Shown: positions 24,301-35,492 of the stretch, piece by piece
Layout: each line of letters starts with the position of its first letter
How positions within the stretch are numbered: the first letter of the stretch is position 1
DNA from: Arabidopsis thaliana
Lineage: Eukaryota; Streptophyta; Magnoliopsida; Brassicales; Brassicaceae
Reading direction: 5' to 3'
Assembly: GCF_000001735.4 (NCBI RefSeq)
Contig: NC_003070.9
Span: forward strand, 18,275,971 to 18,339,970
Length of the DNA stretch: 64,000 nt
Program-made: the position numbers and the translations under genes
Notes under the pieces: generated by a model
Told to the model about the DNA's origin: nothing
The model's input: only the letters and a program-made list of their open reading frames with translations
Database searches by the model: none

Positions 24301-25290
24301 CTAGATTTTAACCCGCGGTACACCGGGGGGACAATTTATTTTTTAAAGTTAGTGTATATAAAAATTTGTAAATTGTATTTATCTATAAAATATTTTTATT
24401 TTATAGTTTACAACTGTTATTAAGTAACGTCCTGCCAAACCCGTCCCGCAAAACCCATCCTGCAAAAAAAACTATTTACTTTATTAATGTTGATCTTATT
24501 TATGAATCATTGTCTAAATATTTTAGTCGATGCGGGATGTTGAACCCACACATTTTTCGCCAATTGGTTAATATATGTTCATTTTTAAAATTTTGAATCA
24601 CAAAATATGACGGAATTTTTTTTGAGATTTTTTAAACTATATATTAATAATGATGTTAAATTTTTTGATATATTAAACTTTTTATAAGTTTAAATATTAA
24701 TAATGTTTTATAAAGTTTAAATATATAAATAATAATGTTTAAAAAAATATATATTTTTTGCCTTATAGGTAATGACATAATAACTCTAAAAGCAAAGATT
24801 TAGAAGATTTAAATCGTTAATTAAATATTTTTATTTCTAAATAATTAATGTCAATAGCATGACATTGTAAATAAGTTCAAATACAGGATTTATTTATTTA
24901 AACAAAAAACGTTTAATAAGAATAATATTTATTTAAATAAAAAATTTTGTTTTAAAATATTGATAACAAATATGTTTATGCTAATTTTAAGGGATTAATG
25001 TGAAGTTTGTTTGGATTAAATTTGATTGATAATGTGATTGACAATTTAAATTAAGAATTTAAAGTAAAATTAATTATTTTGGAAAACAATTAATGCTAAT
25101 GGCATTGGGTTGTAAATAAGTCCAACTCTAAGATTTATTTGTTAAAATGGCTGCAAAAATGTATATATAGATTTAAAAAAAACAAATAAAGTAGTATAAA
25201 TATCGTAAAAATTTAAACTAAGCTATTCGTTATTAATTTATTTTATTAAGAGACAAATTAATTTAATTTAAGAAAGCACGAAAAATGGGA
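24301..25290 (-). mobile_element. Helitron-like element, 3' end at left
   Basis: Read on the minus strand, the left edge ends in an imperfect hairpin (CCCGGTGTACCGCGGG), seven bases, then CTAG (24301-24304), with T next on that strand. This is a Helitron 3' terminus. The body matches the remnant at 5131-5760. Further right, a block containing AATGGCATTG and TAAATAAGTC occurs at about 24845-24905 and again at 25085-25147. No helicase or replication-initiator gene is present. The right (5') end could not be placed. Confidence 0.55.
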
Positions 25291-25329
25291 CATGACAAGT
25301 GAACCTCGTGATCTTCCAAAGCAGATTCA

Positions 25330-26480
25330 AAATAATACTCCTTCCATTTTCATTTCTACCCTCTTTAAATATTTAATGACCATTTTACTCCTATTTAGAA
25401 ATTGTTTTAGGTTAACAAAATGAAATATTAATATTTTTCGTCTAATATTTTTCTCGCAAAAAACAATTTTTGGAGGGAAATAGATTTACAAGGGATTTTA
25501 AAACCCAAAAGATTTGCAAAAGATTTTAAAAGATTTACAAAGGATTTTAAAAGATTTACAATGGATTTTAAAGGGGTTTAAAAGATTTACAAAGGTTTTT
25601 TAAAGATTTTTAAAGGGTTTTAAATTGTTTTAAAGGGTTTTAAAGTACATACAAGCGATTTTAAAAGGATTTTAAAAGATTTACAAACGATTTTAAAAGA
25701 GTTTTAAAATATTTATAAGAAATTTAAAAGGGTTTTAAAAAATTTACAAAGGTTTTTTATAAGGGTTTTAAAATATTTACAAGAGATTTTTAAAGGGTTT
25801 TAAAGGGTTTTAAAATATTTTTAAAGAATTTACAAGAATACCCTTTAAAAACTCTTGTAAATGTTTTAAAACCTTTTAAAATCCCTTGTAAATCTTTTAA
25901 AACCTTTTTAAAATTTTTGGTAAATACTTTAAAACTCTTTAAAATCCCTTGTAAATCTTTTAAAACCCTTTTAAAATTTTTGGTAAATACTTTAAAACTC
26001 TTTTAAAATCTCTTGTAAATCTTTTAAAACCCTTTAAAAAAACTTTTTTAAATTTTTTAAAGCCCTTTAAAATTCTTTGTAAATCTTTTAAAACCCTTTA
26101 AAAATCTCTTGTAAATTTTTTAAAACCCTTTTAAAATCCCTTGTAAATTTGTTTCATGCCAAAAAAATTTACAAAGATTTTTAAAAGGTTTTTTTGGTTG
26201 AGAAAAAATTTGTTACGAAAAAAAAATTTGGCGGGAAATTTTTTTTTTGGCGGAAAAGAAGTTTGGCGTAAAAATAAATTTTGGCGCCAAAAAATTGGCG
26301 GGAAAATTTCAGTTTCCAATTACTTGTTCCTATTAGATGAGGGTAATTTAGTCATTTTGTTCGAGGGAAGGGGTATTTTTAAAAATGAACAACACAAAAG
26401 GGTATTATTGCAAAAAGATAATAAAAAGGATAATTTTGCAAATATCTCAAAAAAACAAACACAACTTATGCTAATGGCCT
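25330..26480. mobile_element. Transposon-like element built on a long inverted repeat
   Basis: From about 25490 to 25837 the sequence is a degenerate array of GATTTACAAAGGATTTTAAA-type units. From about 25838 to 26155 the same unit runs in the opposite sense (CCCTTGTAAATCTTTTAAAA). Together they form an imperfect palindrome of roughly 330 bases per arm. Flanks at 25330-25490 and 26300-26480 are AT-rich with GGGTAATTT/GGGTATT words of the type seen at long-terminal-repeat DNA transposons. No transposase is present. The exact ends are uncertain. Confidence 0.6.
26228..26304 (+). promoter_or_regulatory. Cluster of E2F-type sites in the repeat element
   Basis: Three exact matches to the E2F consensus TTSSCGSSAA lie within 77 bases: TTGGCGGGAA at 26228-26237, TTGGCGCCAA at 26281-26290, and TTGGCGGGAA at 26295-26304. 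Near matches lie at 26247-26256 and about 26262. No gene starts nearby. Confidence 0.6.
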
Positions 26481-26809
26481 AGTAAAATAGAATGTGCGTG
26501 CAAGTTTTAAGAAATTCGTTACATACTAGTACTTAGATTGGAAATCACTTGGAATACCTAAATAAAATGCATAAAATAACGGGTGTGTAATGACGAATTC
26601 ATTTTTTTAATTACTAGCAAGGACGTCATGAGAACTATACTAAAATTTGAATTGTGGACCGAAAAAGGTTTTCTGTATAATAATCCGTTGTTCGAAGTCT
26701 ATAAATGACTAAATGTTAGCTATGAAATGTGTTAGCAAAGTATATTACATCCAAAATTGATAATACACTTTAACAATCAAAATTGATAATACACTTTAAT
26801 TGTAATAAA

Positions 26810-28615
26810 ATAGACATTTTAAAGGCTTTTGACTCGGTGCAATGACCATTTTTGTTGAATGTCTTGAAGGCTTTAGACTTATCAGACAAATTTGTTCACT
26901 CGACCTACTTATGTGTTTCTACGGCTACCTTTTCAGATTTTAGTGCAAGTAAATAGGGAATTGACTGGGTTTTCCGAATCGAAAGAGATCTTAGGTAGGA
27001 TTGCTCTCTCTCTTCTTACATTTTCGTGATTTGTATGAATGTACTCTTATATCTTCTTGATAGGACTGCAACAAAGAGGAAATTTTGGTTACCACCCTAG
27101 GTGCAAAAATATGAAGCTTACTAATCTATGTTTTGCGGATGATATAATGGTTTTCTCGGATGGAAAGATCACTTTGATGGAAGGTATTCTAAAGGTTTTT
27201 AACGAATTTGCAGTGGCTTCTGGACTAAACATCATCCTAGAAAAATCCACCTTATTCTTGACTTGTGTCTCAAACCCTACCCGAGAAGAAATCTTAACAT
27301 ATTTTCTTTTGAAGCTGGATCCCTACTTGTTCGCTACTTGGGGCTACCCTTGCTGACTAAGCGTATGTCTCTGGATGATTCTCTGCCCCTTGTTGAGAAA
27401 ATCAGAACCAGAATTAGCTAGGAAACATAGATTCTTATCTTATGTCTTTCGTTTGCAGTTGCTAAGCTCGGTGATTGCTAGTCTCACAAACTTTTGGAAA
27501 ATAAAAAATATTTGTACGATATTTCTTTAGTCGGACTCTGACCTAAATTCAAAGAAAAATAAGGTAGCTTGGAGTGGTGTATGTAAGCCTAGAAGTGAAG
27601 GTGGGCTAGGTTTGAAATCAATCGTTGAGATGAACAAAGTTTGTTGTTTCAAGTTGATTTGGTGGATAGTCTCAAATAACACCTCTCTTTTGGTTAACTA
27701 GATACGAAGATGACTAATTCGCTCAGCTTCGTTTTGGTCGGTCAAGGCGACCACAAATAAAGGCTCTTGGATGTGGAGGGAGGGGGTTCATAGAAGTGGT
27801 TTGCACACCTTTTGGTATGATGCTTGGAGCCCGCTTGGTCGTTTCAACGAGAGCCTTGGAGGGAGGGGGTTCATAGATTTGGGAATCTTATCTGATGCAA
27901 TTGTTACGTTAGTGGTTGCTAACCAGAGATGCAAGAGTAAGGCCCTTATCTCTTATCTTACCAATTTCCACCTCGATTGATCTTAGAAGAGAAGCTTAAG
28001 CACCAAATTTAAGCCGTGGTTCTCTTCATCGAACACATGGCAACAAATTCGTCACGTACGTTAATTGGTATAAAGGAGTGTGGTTCTCTGATTCAATCCC
28101 AAGGTTTTCTTTTCTAATATGGCTTGATGTGAAGAATAGATTATCTATATGGGAGCGAATGTTAGCTTGGAACAATGCAGTAAACCCATCACTTGTTCTC
28201 TGTAATGAGCCCGTTGAGACTCTACTACATTTATTTTTTGGGTTCCCATACTCCTCACATGTTTGGAAGACACTGACTCACAAGCTTCTTTTAAGAAATT
28301 ACTCAAGTAATCTCTAAGAGATTCTATCATCACTATCATCTCCAACATTCAAAGGCCACAACCTATTATATACTTCGACTAGTCCTTCAAGCAACAGTTC
28401 ATACCATTTGGATGGAACGAGATAAACGGAGGCATTGTGAGCTCCCCAACCCATCTAATCAACTATTCAAATTCATCGACCGTATCAGACGCAACAAGAT
28501 ATCTTCAATTTAGTTTTATGCCTCTTGTAAACTTAAGGATGGACTACAGATTTGGTTCGCCTTTCGAATCTAATTTTTTTTTCTTTATTCAAATTATTTC
28601 AAAATACAATTATAT
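26810..28615 (+). pseudogene. Decayed LINE (non-LTR retrotransposon), 5' truncated
   Basis: Reverse-transcriptase signatures appear in order but in shifting frames with stops. DxxKAFDSV lies near 26820. CFADDIMVFSDGK, with the catalytic Asp pair, lies at about 27130-27170. The thumb-type region SGLNIILEKS follows. The maturase-like AWSGVCKPRSEGGLGLKS lies at about 27570-27620. The zinc-binding C-terminal domain (FSFLIWLDVKNRLSIWERM and CNEPVETLLHLFFGFPYS) lies at 28100-28250. The endonuclease and start are missing, as expected of 5'-truncated insertions. The A/T-rich tail ends near 28615. Confidence 0.88.
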
Positions 28616-29713
28616 ATAATTTATTTTTTGTTTGAACAAAATTTTACATTTATTCCGAAAAAAAAAACTATGCAAAAGAAAATTTTAATCCAACTTCTCA
28701 TCATCCTCAAAATAATGATAACAATATATCCGCTTCATTAGTAACTGTAACCTTCTTCGATCAAACAACTCATCTGCAAAGACTAGACTATTTCATTTAT
28801 CTAACATTACCGTTAACAAACAAAAAACAAAAATTTACTTGGGAGTCGAAGAAGTCAAATATCTAGAAGAATACTTCTTCTTACAAAATTATAAGGAAAA
28901 TTTCCCCTACTGCTTCGAGAAATACCTTTTTCCCCATTCACGTTATGTTATGCAACGTGTGAGGATAACGAGCGGACAACACAGCCCTTATCCTTATTTT
29001 ATTGGTCAACCAACCCCAAAACAGATTTTAAGACGGAGTGTATTTCTTTTGTCAACTGTTTACATGGGTTAAATAAAACAGTTTCACTAAAACTTATTAA
29101 ATTATCATGTCATATTGTCATGTATATAAGCTATAGCATATATACGGATGGAATATCGATTAAACCATTTTCTTTTTCACCATTGGACCATAATCAGATA
29201 ATATACATAGATTGGGAACCCCAAATATTTTCACATTTTGACATATTTAGTAGCGACATTAAACTACTTCGTGAAAATACATAGGATATTATGTCAAATT
29301 GTCAACGAAACTTTTTATATTTAATAAGAAAACGAAATTAAATAATAATTAACAGAAAATACTCACAAGTGACTTTCAATGATTTTGTCTCTAACGTTTT
29401 CAATGTTTATTTTTTGGTCTCTGACTCTTCAAGGAAACTGGTAAAACCGGTGTCCCGGTAGTCATCACTCACATCTCGTCCACCACGTGTCACTCTTACA
29501 CGTTCATAAGTTTTCCCACCTTTCTACGTCCGATTCTGTATTTATATACCCTAAACCCATCGTCTTCTATACATGCTCTTATTTCACAATCCCACCAAAA
29601 CAAATCTCAAGAACATTTCAAGATTCAGAAAAAAGAAACTCGCAAACTTTTTTCTTTTGTTTCTGTCAACGTTCAAATAATCAAGCGATTGTTTTTTTTA
29701 ACCTAGAAAAATT
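28616..29713. other. Spacer and WD40 gene promoter
   Basis: No gene seen from 28616 to 29400. The proximal part carries a G-box/ABRE-like CCACGTGTC (CACGTG at 29484-29489) and a TATA-like TATTTATATACC near 29539-29550, about 165-230 bases before the WD40 start codon. Confidence 0.55.
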
Positions 29714-31129
29714 ATGGCTATAGAAGAAAACCGAAGTCACAACGATTATCTTAGGAGGATGACTTTTGCAGCGTTCTTGAAATCTGGTTCTCTCGCCGCC
29801 GAGGAAGAAACTTACCACAGCGACGGTGATCATCATAACCAAAGCACCTTTAGCAGCAACAGCGATTCTCAGCGGCCAAGCAACGCTTCAAGTGCTAGTA
29901 GCGATTCGTCATCACCAATCTACCCATTATCTCCATGGAACCAAACTTACTACCCAAGCAACGACAACACGACGTCGTTTTCATCTGTTACTCAATCACC
30001 ATGGAACCAAACTTACTCTCCGTACCACAAATCTCCATGGATTTACCAAACCAGGAACAGTGATTTCGAGGATGATCCTGATAACGGTTTGATCGGTACG
30101 GTCGTGAGACAAGAAGGACACGTGTACTCTCTCGCTGCTTCAGGTGATCTTCTTTTCACCGGTTCTGATTCCAAGAACATTCGGGTTTGGAAAGATCTTA
30201 AAGATTTCTCCGGGTTTAAATCCACAAGCGGTTTTGTTAAAGCCATTGTAGTAACCAGAGATAACCGGGTTTTCACCGGTCATCAGGATGGTAAAATCCG
30301 GGTATGGAGAGGATCAAAGAAGAACCCCGAGAAATATTCACGAGTCGGAAGTTTACCAACTCTTAAAGAATTTCTCACCAAATCGGTAAATCCTAGAAAC
30401 TACGTCGAAGTCCGTCGCCGGAAAAACGTTTTGAAGATCCGACATTTCGACGCTGTGTCTTGTCTGAGCTTAAACGAAGATCTCGGTTTGCTCTACTCCG
30501 GTTCTTGGGACAAGACTCTTAAGGTCTGGAGATTGTCCGATTCAAAATGTTTAGAATCAATCGAAGCTCACGACGATGCCGTTAACACGGTGGTTTCCGG
30601 TTTCGACGATTTGGTATTTACCGGTTCAGCCGACGGAACGTTGAAAGTATGGAAACGTGAGGTACAAGGCAAAGAGATGAAGCATGTTTTGGTACAAGTG
30701 TTAATGAAACAAGAGAACGCAGTAACGGCGTTAGCTGTTAATTTAACGGACGCTGTTGTTTACTGTGGTTCGTCTGACGGAACCGTTAACTTCTGGGAAC
30801 GGCAAAAGTATTTGACTCACAAAGGGACGATTCACGGCCACCGTATGGCGGTTTTGTGTCTCGCCACCGCCGGGAGTTTGCTTTTGAGCGGTGGAGCTGA
30901 TAAGAATATTTGCGTTTGGAAAAGAAACGGGGACGGATCGCATACGTGTCTCTCTGTTTTGATGGATCATGAAGGACCGGTTAAGTGTTTAGCGGCGGTG
31001 GAAGAGGCGGAGGAAGATCATAACGACGGAGACGACGGTGGAGAGAAAGGGGATCAACGGTGGATAGTGTATAGTGGGAGTTTAGACAACTCCGTTAAAG
31101 TGTGGCGCGTGACGGATTACGCTTCGTAA
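29714..31129 (+). CDS. WD40-repeat protein, Jingubang-like
   Basis: A single intronless frame of 471 residues. The first 130 residues are Ser/Asn-rich and repeat SPWNQTY-type motifs three times. Seven WD-type blades follow, recognisable by GH/AH ... D ... VW/FW signatures: [48 protein letters not shown] and DNSVKVWR. This is a complete beta-propeller. An acidic insert lies before the last blade. The gene belongs to a small plant family that includes JINGUBANG, a pollen-expressed negative regulator of germination that binds TCP4. The function of this member is inferred only. I recall the locus as At1g49450. The G-box in its promoter suggests ABA or light input. Confidence 0.93.
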   Translation: MAIEENRSHNDYLRRMTFAAFLKSGSLAAEEETYHSDGDHHNQSTFSSNSDSQRPSNASSASSDSSSPIYPLSPWNQTYYPSNDNTTSFSSVTQSPWNQTYSPYHKSPWIYQTRNSDFEDDPDNGLIGTVVRQEGHVYSLAASGDLLFTGSDSKNIRVWKDLKDFSGFKSTSGFVKAIVVTRDNRVFTGHQDGKIRVWRGSKKNPEKYSRVGSLPTLKEFLTKSVNPRNYVEVRRRKNVLKIRHFDAVSCLSLNEDLGLLYSGSWDKTLKVWRLSDSKCLESIEAHDDAVNTVVSGFDDLVFTGSADGTLKVWKREVQGKEMKHVLVQVLMKQENAVTALAVNLTDAVVYCGSSDGTVNFWERQKYLTHKGTIHGHRMAVLCLATAGSLLLSGGADKNICVWKRNGDGSHTCLSVLMDHEGPVKCLAAVEEAEEDHNDGDDGGEKGDQRWIVYSGSLDNSVKVWRVTDYAS

Positions 31130-32932
31130 GCGCGTGAAGAAGTATACGTGTGGACGACGTAGGAGCGTGAAGGAATGTTTCCCGGCCATGTGGTTGTATA
31201 GCGTTTTATCGTCAAAGGAGGAATTGATTGGGAGGCAACTAGTAGGTAGATTTGGTACTTGTGATGACCAATAGTGTATTGTCACGTATCATGTGACTTT
31301 GTCATCTTCTTTGGAAGTGTGAAAAAGTCTTTTGTTGTTGCGTTAGATCTTTTATTGTCTCTTGTAATGGCATGCACTTATTTTAAATCATGTGAAACTA
31401 AAAGAGGAAAGAAGGTGGAGAAAAAAAGGAAAGTAAAGATTCCGCTACAATGAGAAACAAAAAAAGATATAAGAAATGTAATAAATGTGACTATGTAAAA
31501 GTTGTTTGTTATCGAGTCTTTATTCTCTATGGTTGTTGTCAATGTTGAATGTGAATATTCCATCTTTTTAATTCTAAGGTTGTTTTTATATGTTATTTTG
31601 GAAATTTGGAATATAACATTGCAACTAAAGATTTGTAATACGTAAGATGGATTTGTTAGTTCAGGTTATTGAAAAGGCAGTGTCCCTTTGGATTAAAATT
31701 TATTTAAATGTTGATGAACATACGCAAGATGTTATCTGTCTAGTAGCATCTTTTTATATGCATATCCATGGATTTTTATGTTTTGGCTCATCTTTTTTAG
31801 GGATTTGGTTTCGGTCCACTGATTAGAAAATTCATGAGATATGAATATGTGATCCTGTAAATCACTTGTTTTACGCTTTGTTATTATTTTAACTGTTCTT
31901 CCTTACAGTTTCATTGTCATATATCTTGTAAAATTATATGTGAAACACGTGTAATCTTGTGTTTTGACGTATTTGCCTCGAATCCTATTTAAGATGTATC
32001 CTAATGATGATACTTTCAACCGAAACTAAATTATTAGATCTTATTCACATGGTGCATATATACAGCACTAGTTGTTGTTCACAACATGACTATATCAAAT
32101 AACAAATACTTATTTCACCAACACAAAACTAATCCAAAATATCTGAATCTAATAAACAAATATTAAATTTAAGTTGACTAGGATATTTAACCTAATGATT
32201 TGTGCTATTGAATTATTATTGTGTTACCATTCAAACTCAAATCCGCATAATGCATGTTGTTGTTAAAAATATAGTATTAAAGATAATTTGATATCTGTAA
32301 GCTTGAGAGTATATTCAAGACAACTTCACCCTCGGTTGTCTTCGACATTAATAATGCCGTTTTCACTATTTAAATTTGGCCAAATGGGACTAATTCCGAT
32401 TTCTTATTTAAATTAGCTAGATCAGTATTGACTATTGAACAAAAGATGATGCTTAGACAGCTTAGTTGATTTGGTACTTAAAGCTCCACTAAACTTTTGT
32501 TCGAGATTGTTGTGAAGAATAAACCATGCCGATAATCTTCGATTCTTCATGGTTCTCCTTATCTGTAAAATGGCATTTTTTTTAACATATTACGTTAATG
32601 ATTATAAATTCTTATCAAATATGTTTTGGTACAATGTCTCGGTTTACCGGTTTATCTATTTCTATCTTGGTTTAATAAATTATATTTAAGGAACAAACCA
32701 TGTTTCTATTATCGTTAATGAAGCATAATTCTAATCTAAAGAAAAGTTTGTTAGATCTAAAATGGTATCAGAGCTTTTCCCAGCTTCATTCATCTTCTTC
32801 CGCAAATTTTAATATTCTATTTACGAAGTAAGTTAATGGAAACACCCTATTGACTACTAATTAGTTTCATGTTACACTTACAGCTCATCCCTCTTTTAGA
32901 ATTTAAATAATTTTCTGAAATATTAAGCACAA
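31130..32932. other. Spacer between WD40 gene and tRNA
   Basis: The first 250 bases are likely the WD40 3' untranslated region. The rest is AT-rich with no open frame of note and no recognised repeat family. Confidence 0.4.
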
Positions 32933-33017
32933 CCGACCTTAGCTCAGTTGGTAGAGCGGAAGACTGTAGTGTTTGCAGACAATCTTTAGGTCGCTGGTTC
33001 GATTCCGGCAGGTCGGA
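32933..33017 (+). tRNA. tRNA-Tyr (GUA) with intron
   Basis: The acceptor arm CCGACCT (32933-32939) pairs with AGGTCGG (33010-33016), followed by discriminator A. The D-arm TAGCTCAGTTGGTAGAGC and the T-loop GGTTCGATTCC are canonical. Anticodon GTA is at 32966-32968. A 12-base intron (32970-32981) follows position 37, as in all plant nuclear tRNA-Tyr genes. A T-run follows the gene at 33018-33020, which is short for a Pol III terminator. Confidence 0.96.
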
Positions 33018-34583
33018 TTTTTAATGTTTTGGTGGTTTTTAAGGATCCTTCTAAAAACAAAGCCCAAGAGTTCTCTTTTTCTTGAAAAGCCCATAGATAA
33101 AAAGAATAAGATAAAAATAAAAAGCCCATAGTTCGTATAAACAACAAACCAATTCTTACTTAGTACTAATTAGTAATTTCGATCTGCAAACGTTATTTGT
33201 CAGGTTTTCTTTGTTGCTAATCTAGCAAAAACACTGTTCTAACGCAATCAAGTGTGTGTTAGTCCGGTATTAGCCTTCGATAATTATGTCGGCTTTCACT
33301 AAAAGCATTCAGGGCTTTTATAAATTTTCAGTTTAAAAGAGCCTAATTTTGGATTTACTCTGGCCTATGGGGTGTACGGAGAAAACGGTACGGCCAATCT
33401 ATTTAAAATTAATTTTGTTTTACTTATTAGTAAAACATTTTTTAAAAATAAAGTTTTCGAAATGCATATTATTATCGCTAAAAATGTCTTACAATTTTCA
33501 TTTAGGAGATGTTACGAACACACAAGAAAATTAAGCACACCTAAAATGATATAATTTTCTTTTAGTTTGATAAAAATTTATAGAAAACAAGGAAAGGTAT
33601 ATTTGGTTATATCTAGAAAACACAATGAAAGGTATATTCGGTTATATATTTGAATTGGGTAGTAAATGGATTCATCGTAATTGCCATCTTCTAATTAAGT
33701 GGAAAAACTCTTTAGTTTCCACTTGGAGTGGATGGAGAGTGACCCCAATCTATTCTCAATAGTTCATTGGCTCGTCCTTTTTTTTTGGGTCTTAATCAAA
33801 AGTTAGGTCAATTTCTTCATTATTTTTATTTTTGTGTTACATCAAAGGAGGAACATTTGCATACCAGTGATAGATTATCTTACGAAAAATTCTCTAGAAA
33901 ACGTGCTTAGTCATGTTTGCAAACCAGTTTATTTATACATACTAACATTTCATATACATATAAATTATACATTGTTGTTTGTTGAAACAATCCTTCCAAC
34001 CAATTGCACTCTCCATATATATTTTTCTAACTCTACATTCAAAGAAGTCACACTCGACTTTGCATCTCTAAACTTCGTGCTAATAATTAAGTGCATGCAC
34101 AAACCTTTTGCATCACTATCTATAAAATATTAAAGTTTATATCTTTTCAAAAATGAAACAAAACTATAGAGAAAATGAGAAAATTAAAGCCTTTAAATGA
34201 ATAAAAATTACACACGACGTTCCTCTCTGCTTTTCAAATGCTTTATGTTTCTTTATGATAATGGATATTCAGTTTCCGTTTCTGTTTCTTTTTGAAAAAG
34301 TTTTTCTTTTTTCTTTTTGAAGAAAGAATTCTGTTTCTGTTTCTTTAACCAAGTTTTCGATAACGTCTTTAATTTCTTCGCCAGAATTTTAAAGTGGTAC
34401 ATATTGGTGAAGCCATCTTTTCTTCTTCTTTTTCCTCATCTTTTTTAGTGGTATTAACCGTCACGCAAACACATATGATTTATCATCCATATATATAAAC
34501 ACTTCTTCACCAAAACCTCATACAACACCACAATTAACAGATTTATTGTTTTTGGAAATAATCAAAACTTAAAAACTATCAGA
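33018..34583. other. Spacer upstream of the DUF716 gene
   Basis: No gene recognised. The part from about 34380 holds the promoter of the next gene, with CATATATATAAACAC near 34489-34503 as a likely TATA box and A-rich leader sequence after it. Confidence 0.4.
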
Positions 34584-35492
34584 ATGGGAACGTTCTTAGG
34601 ACACTTTGTGCCTGGTCTCTCACTTGCTCTTCTTGGTCTTTGGCATCTCTTCAACACCATAAGATCTTACTGTCTTAAAGGCCCTGAAGCTTTCTCTGCA
34701 AAATTCTGGTTCCCTTTCCCTAAACTCAAACATCTTGAGCTTATCTTGATTCTCTTCTTCTCCTTCCTCTCCATCACTCTCCTCACCCTAGATTTCCCTA
34801 ATTTCAACTTCTCCTCTCTCAAACCAGACAACCTAGAACATGCTTCCATGTTCCTCCACCTCATTATCTTTGCGTGTTTCGCTCTCTTCTGCGAGCTAAC
34901 CCTTTGCTCAGATCTCTTCTCCGGTCTAATCGGAGTTCTTTCTGCCTCTGTCTTCGCTCAAGAACTCTTCCTTCTTCATTTTCATTCCACTGATCATTCA
35001 GGTCTTGAAGGTCACTACCATTTCCTTCTCCAACTCATTGCTTTCGTCTCCTTCTCCTCGGCGCTAGCTTCTGCTTCGTTCCCTAAATCCTTCTCTGCGG
35101 CTCTATTCCTCCCGATATCGGTTATGTTTCAAGGATGCTGGTTCTTGAACATGGGGTTCATGCTTTGGATCCCAGAGTATGTTCCTAGAGGTTGCGTGAG
35201 TAACATGTCAACATCTACAGACAATAATAGAAGGAGTGTTTATCATAGTGGTGCGGTGGCTTGTGAGTCCCCTGGTGCTGAGATTAGGGCAAAAGCATTG
35301 GCGAATCTGCAGTTTAGTTGGATGTTGTCTGCTATACTTATCATTACATGTGCCTTGTGCCTCAAGTATTCCGGTAAAGTTGTGTTGCCTAAGATTAGGT
35401 CATCGTTGGAGTACGAGCGTCTTTGCCGGCAAGGAAGTGATCGTTCTGCAACCGTAACGGTGGAAGCACCGGCCAGTTCCGATCAACAATAG
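34584..35492 (+). CDS. DUF716 (TMEM45-like) multi-pass membrane protein
   Basis: A single exon encoding 302 residues. It begins MGTFLGHFVPGLSLALLGLW, the conserved N-terminal GH-x-PG motif of DUF716. About seven hydrophobic segments follow, with His-containing loops (LEHASMFLHLIIF, HSGLEGHYHFLLQL) and the late QGCWFLNMGFMLW block. The family includes plant proteins induced in defence and the animal TMEM45 proteins; no biochemical activity is established. The C-terminal tail after the last helix is hydrophilic and probably cytosolic. I recall the locus as At1g49470. Confidence 0.92.
   Translation: MGTFLGHFVPGLSLALLGLWHLFNTIRSYCLKGPEAFSAKFWFPFPKLKHLELILILFFSFLSITLLTLDFPNFNFSSLKPDNLEHASMFLHLIIFACFALFCELTLCSDLFSGLIGVLSASVFAQELFLLHFHSTDHSGLEGHYHFLLQLIAFVSFSSALASASFPKSFSAALFLPISVMFQGCWFLNMGFMLWIPEYVPRGCVSNMSTSTDNNRRSVYHSGAVACESPGAEIRAKALANLQFSWMLSAILIITCALCLKYSGKVVLPKIRSSLEYERLCRQGSDRSATVTVEAPASSDQQ

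Noticed and set aside
26466-26478. GGCCTAGT as a Helitron end
   Set aside because: CTAG followed by T is present, but there is no hairpin 10-12 bases upstream.
26131-26482. Open frames across the inverted-repeat edge
   Set aside because: They are Lys/Phe/Asn-rich translations of A/T runs and repeat units with no protein-like composition.
29487-29723. Open frame overlapping the WD40 leader
   Set aside because: It has no ATG at its start and reads through leader sequence; not a credible upstream gene.
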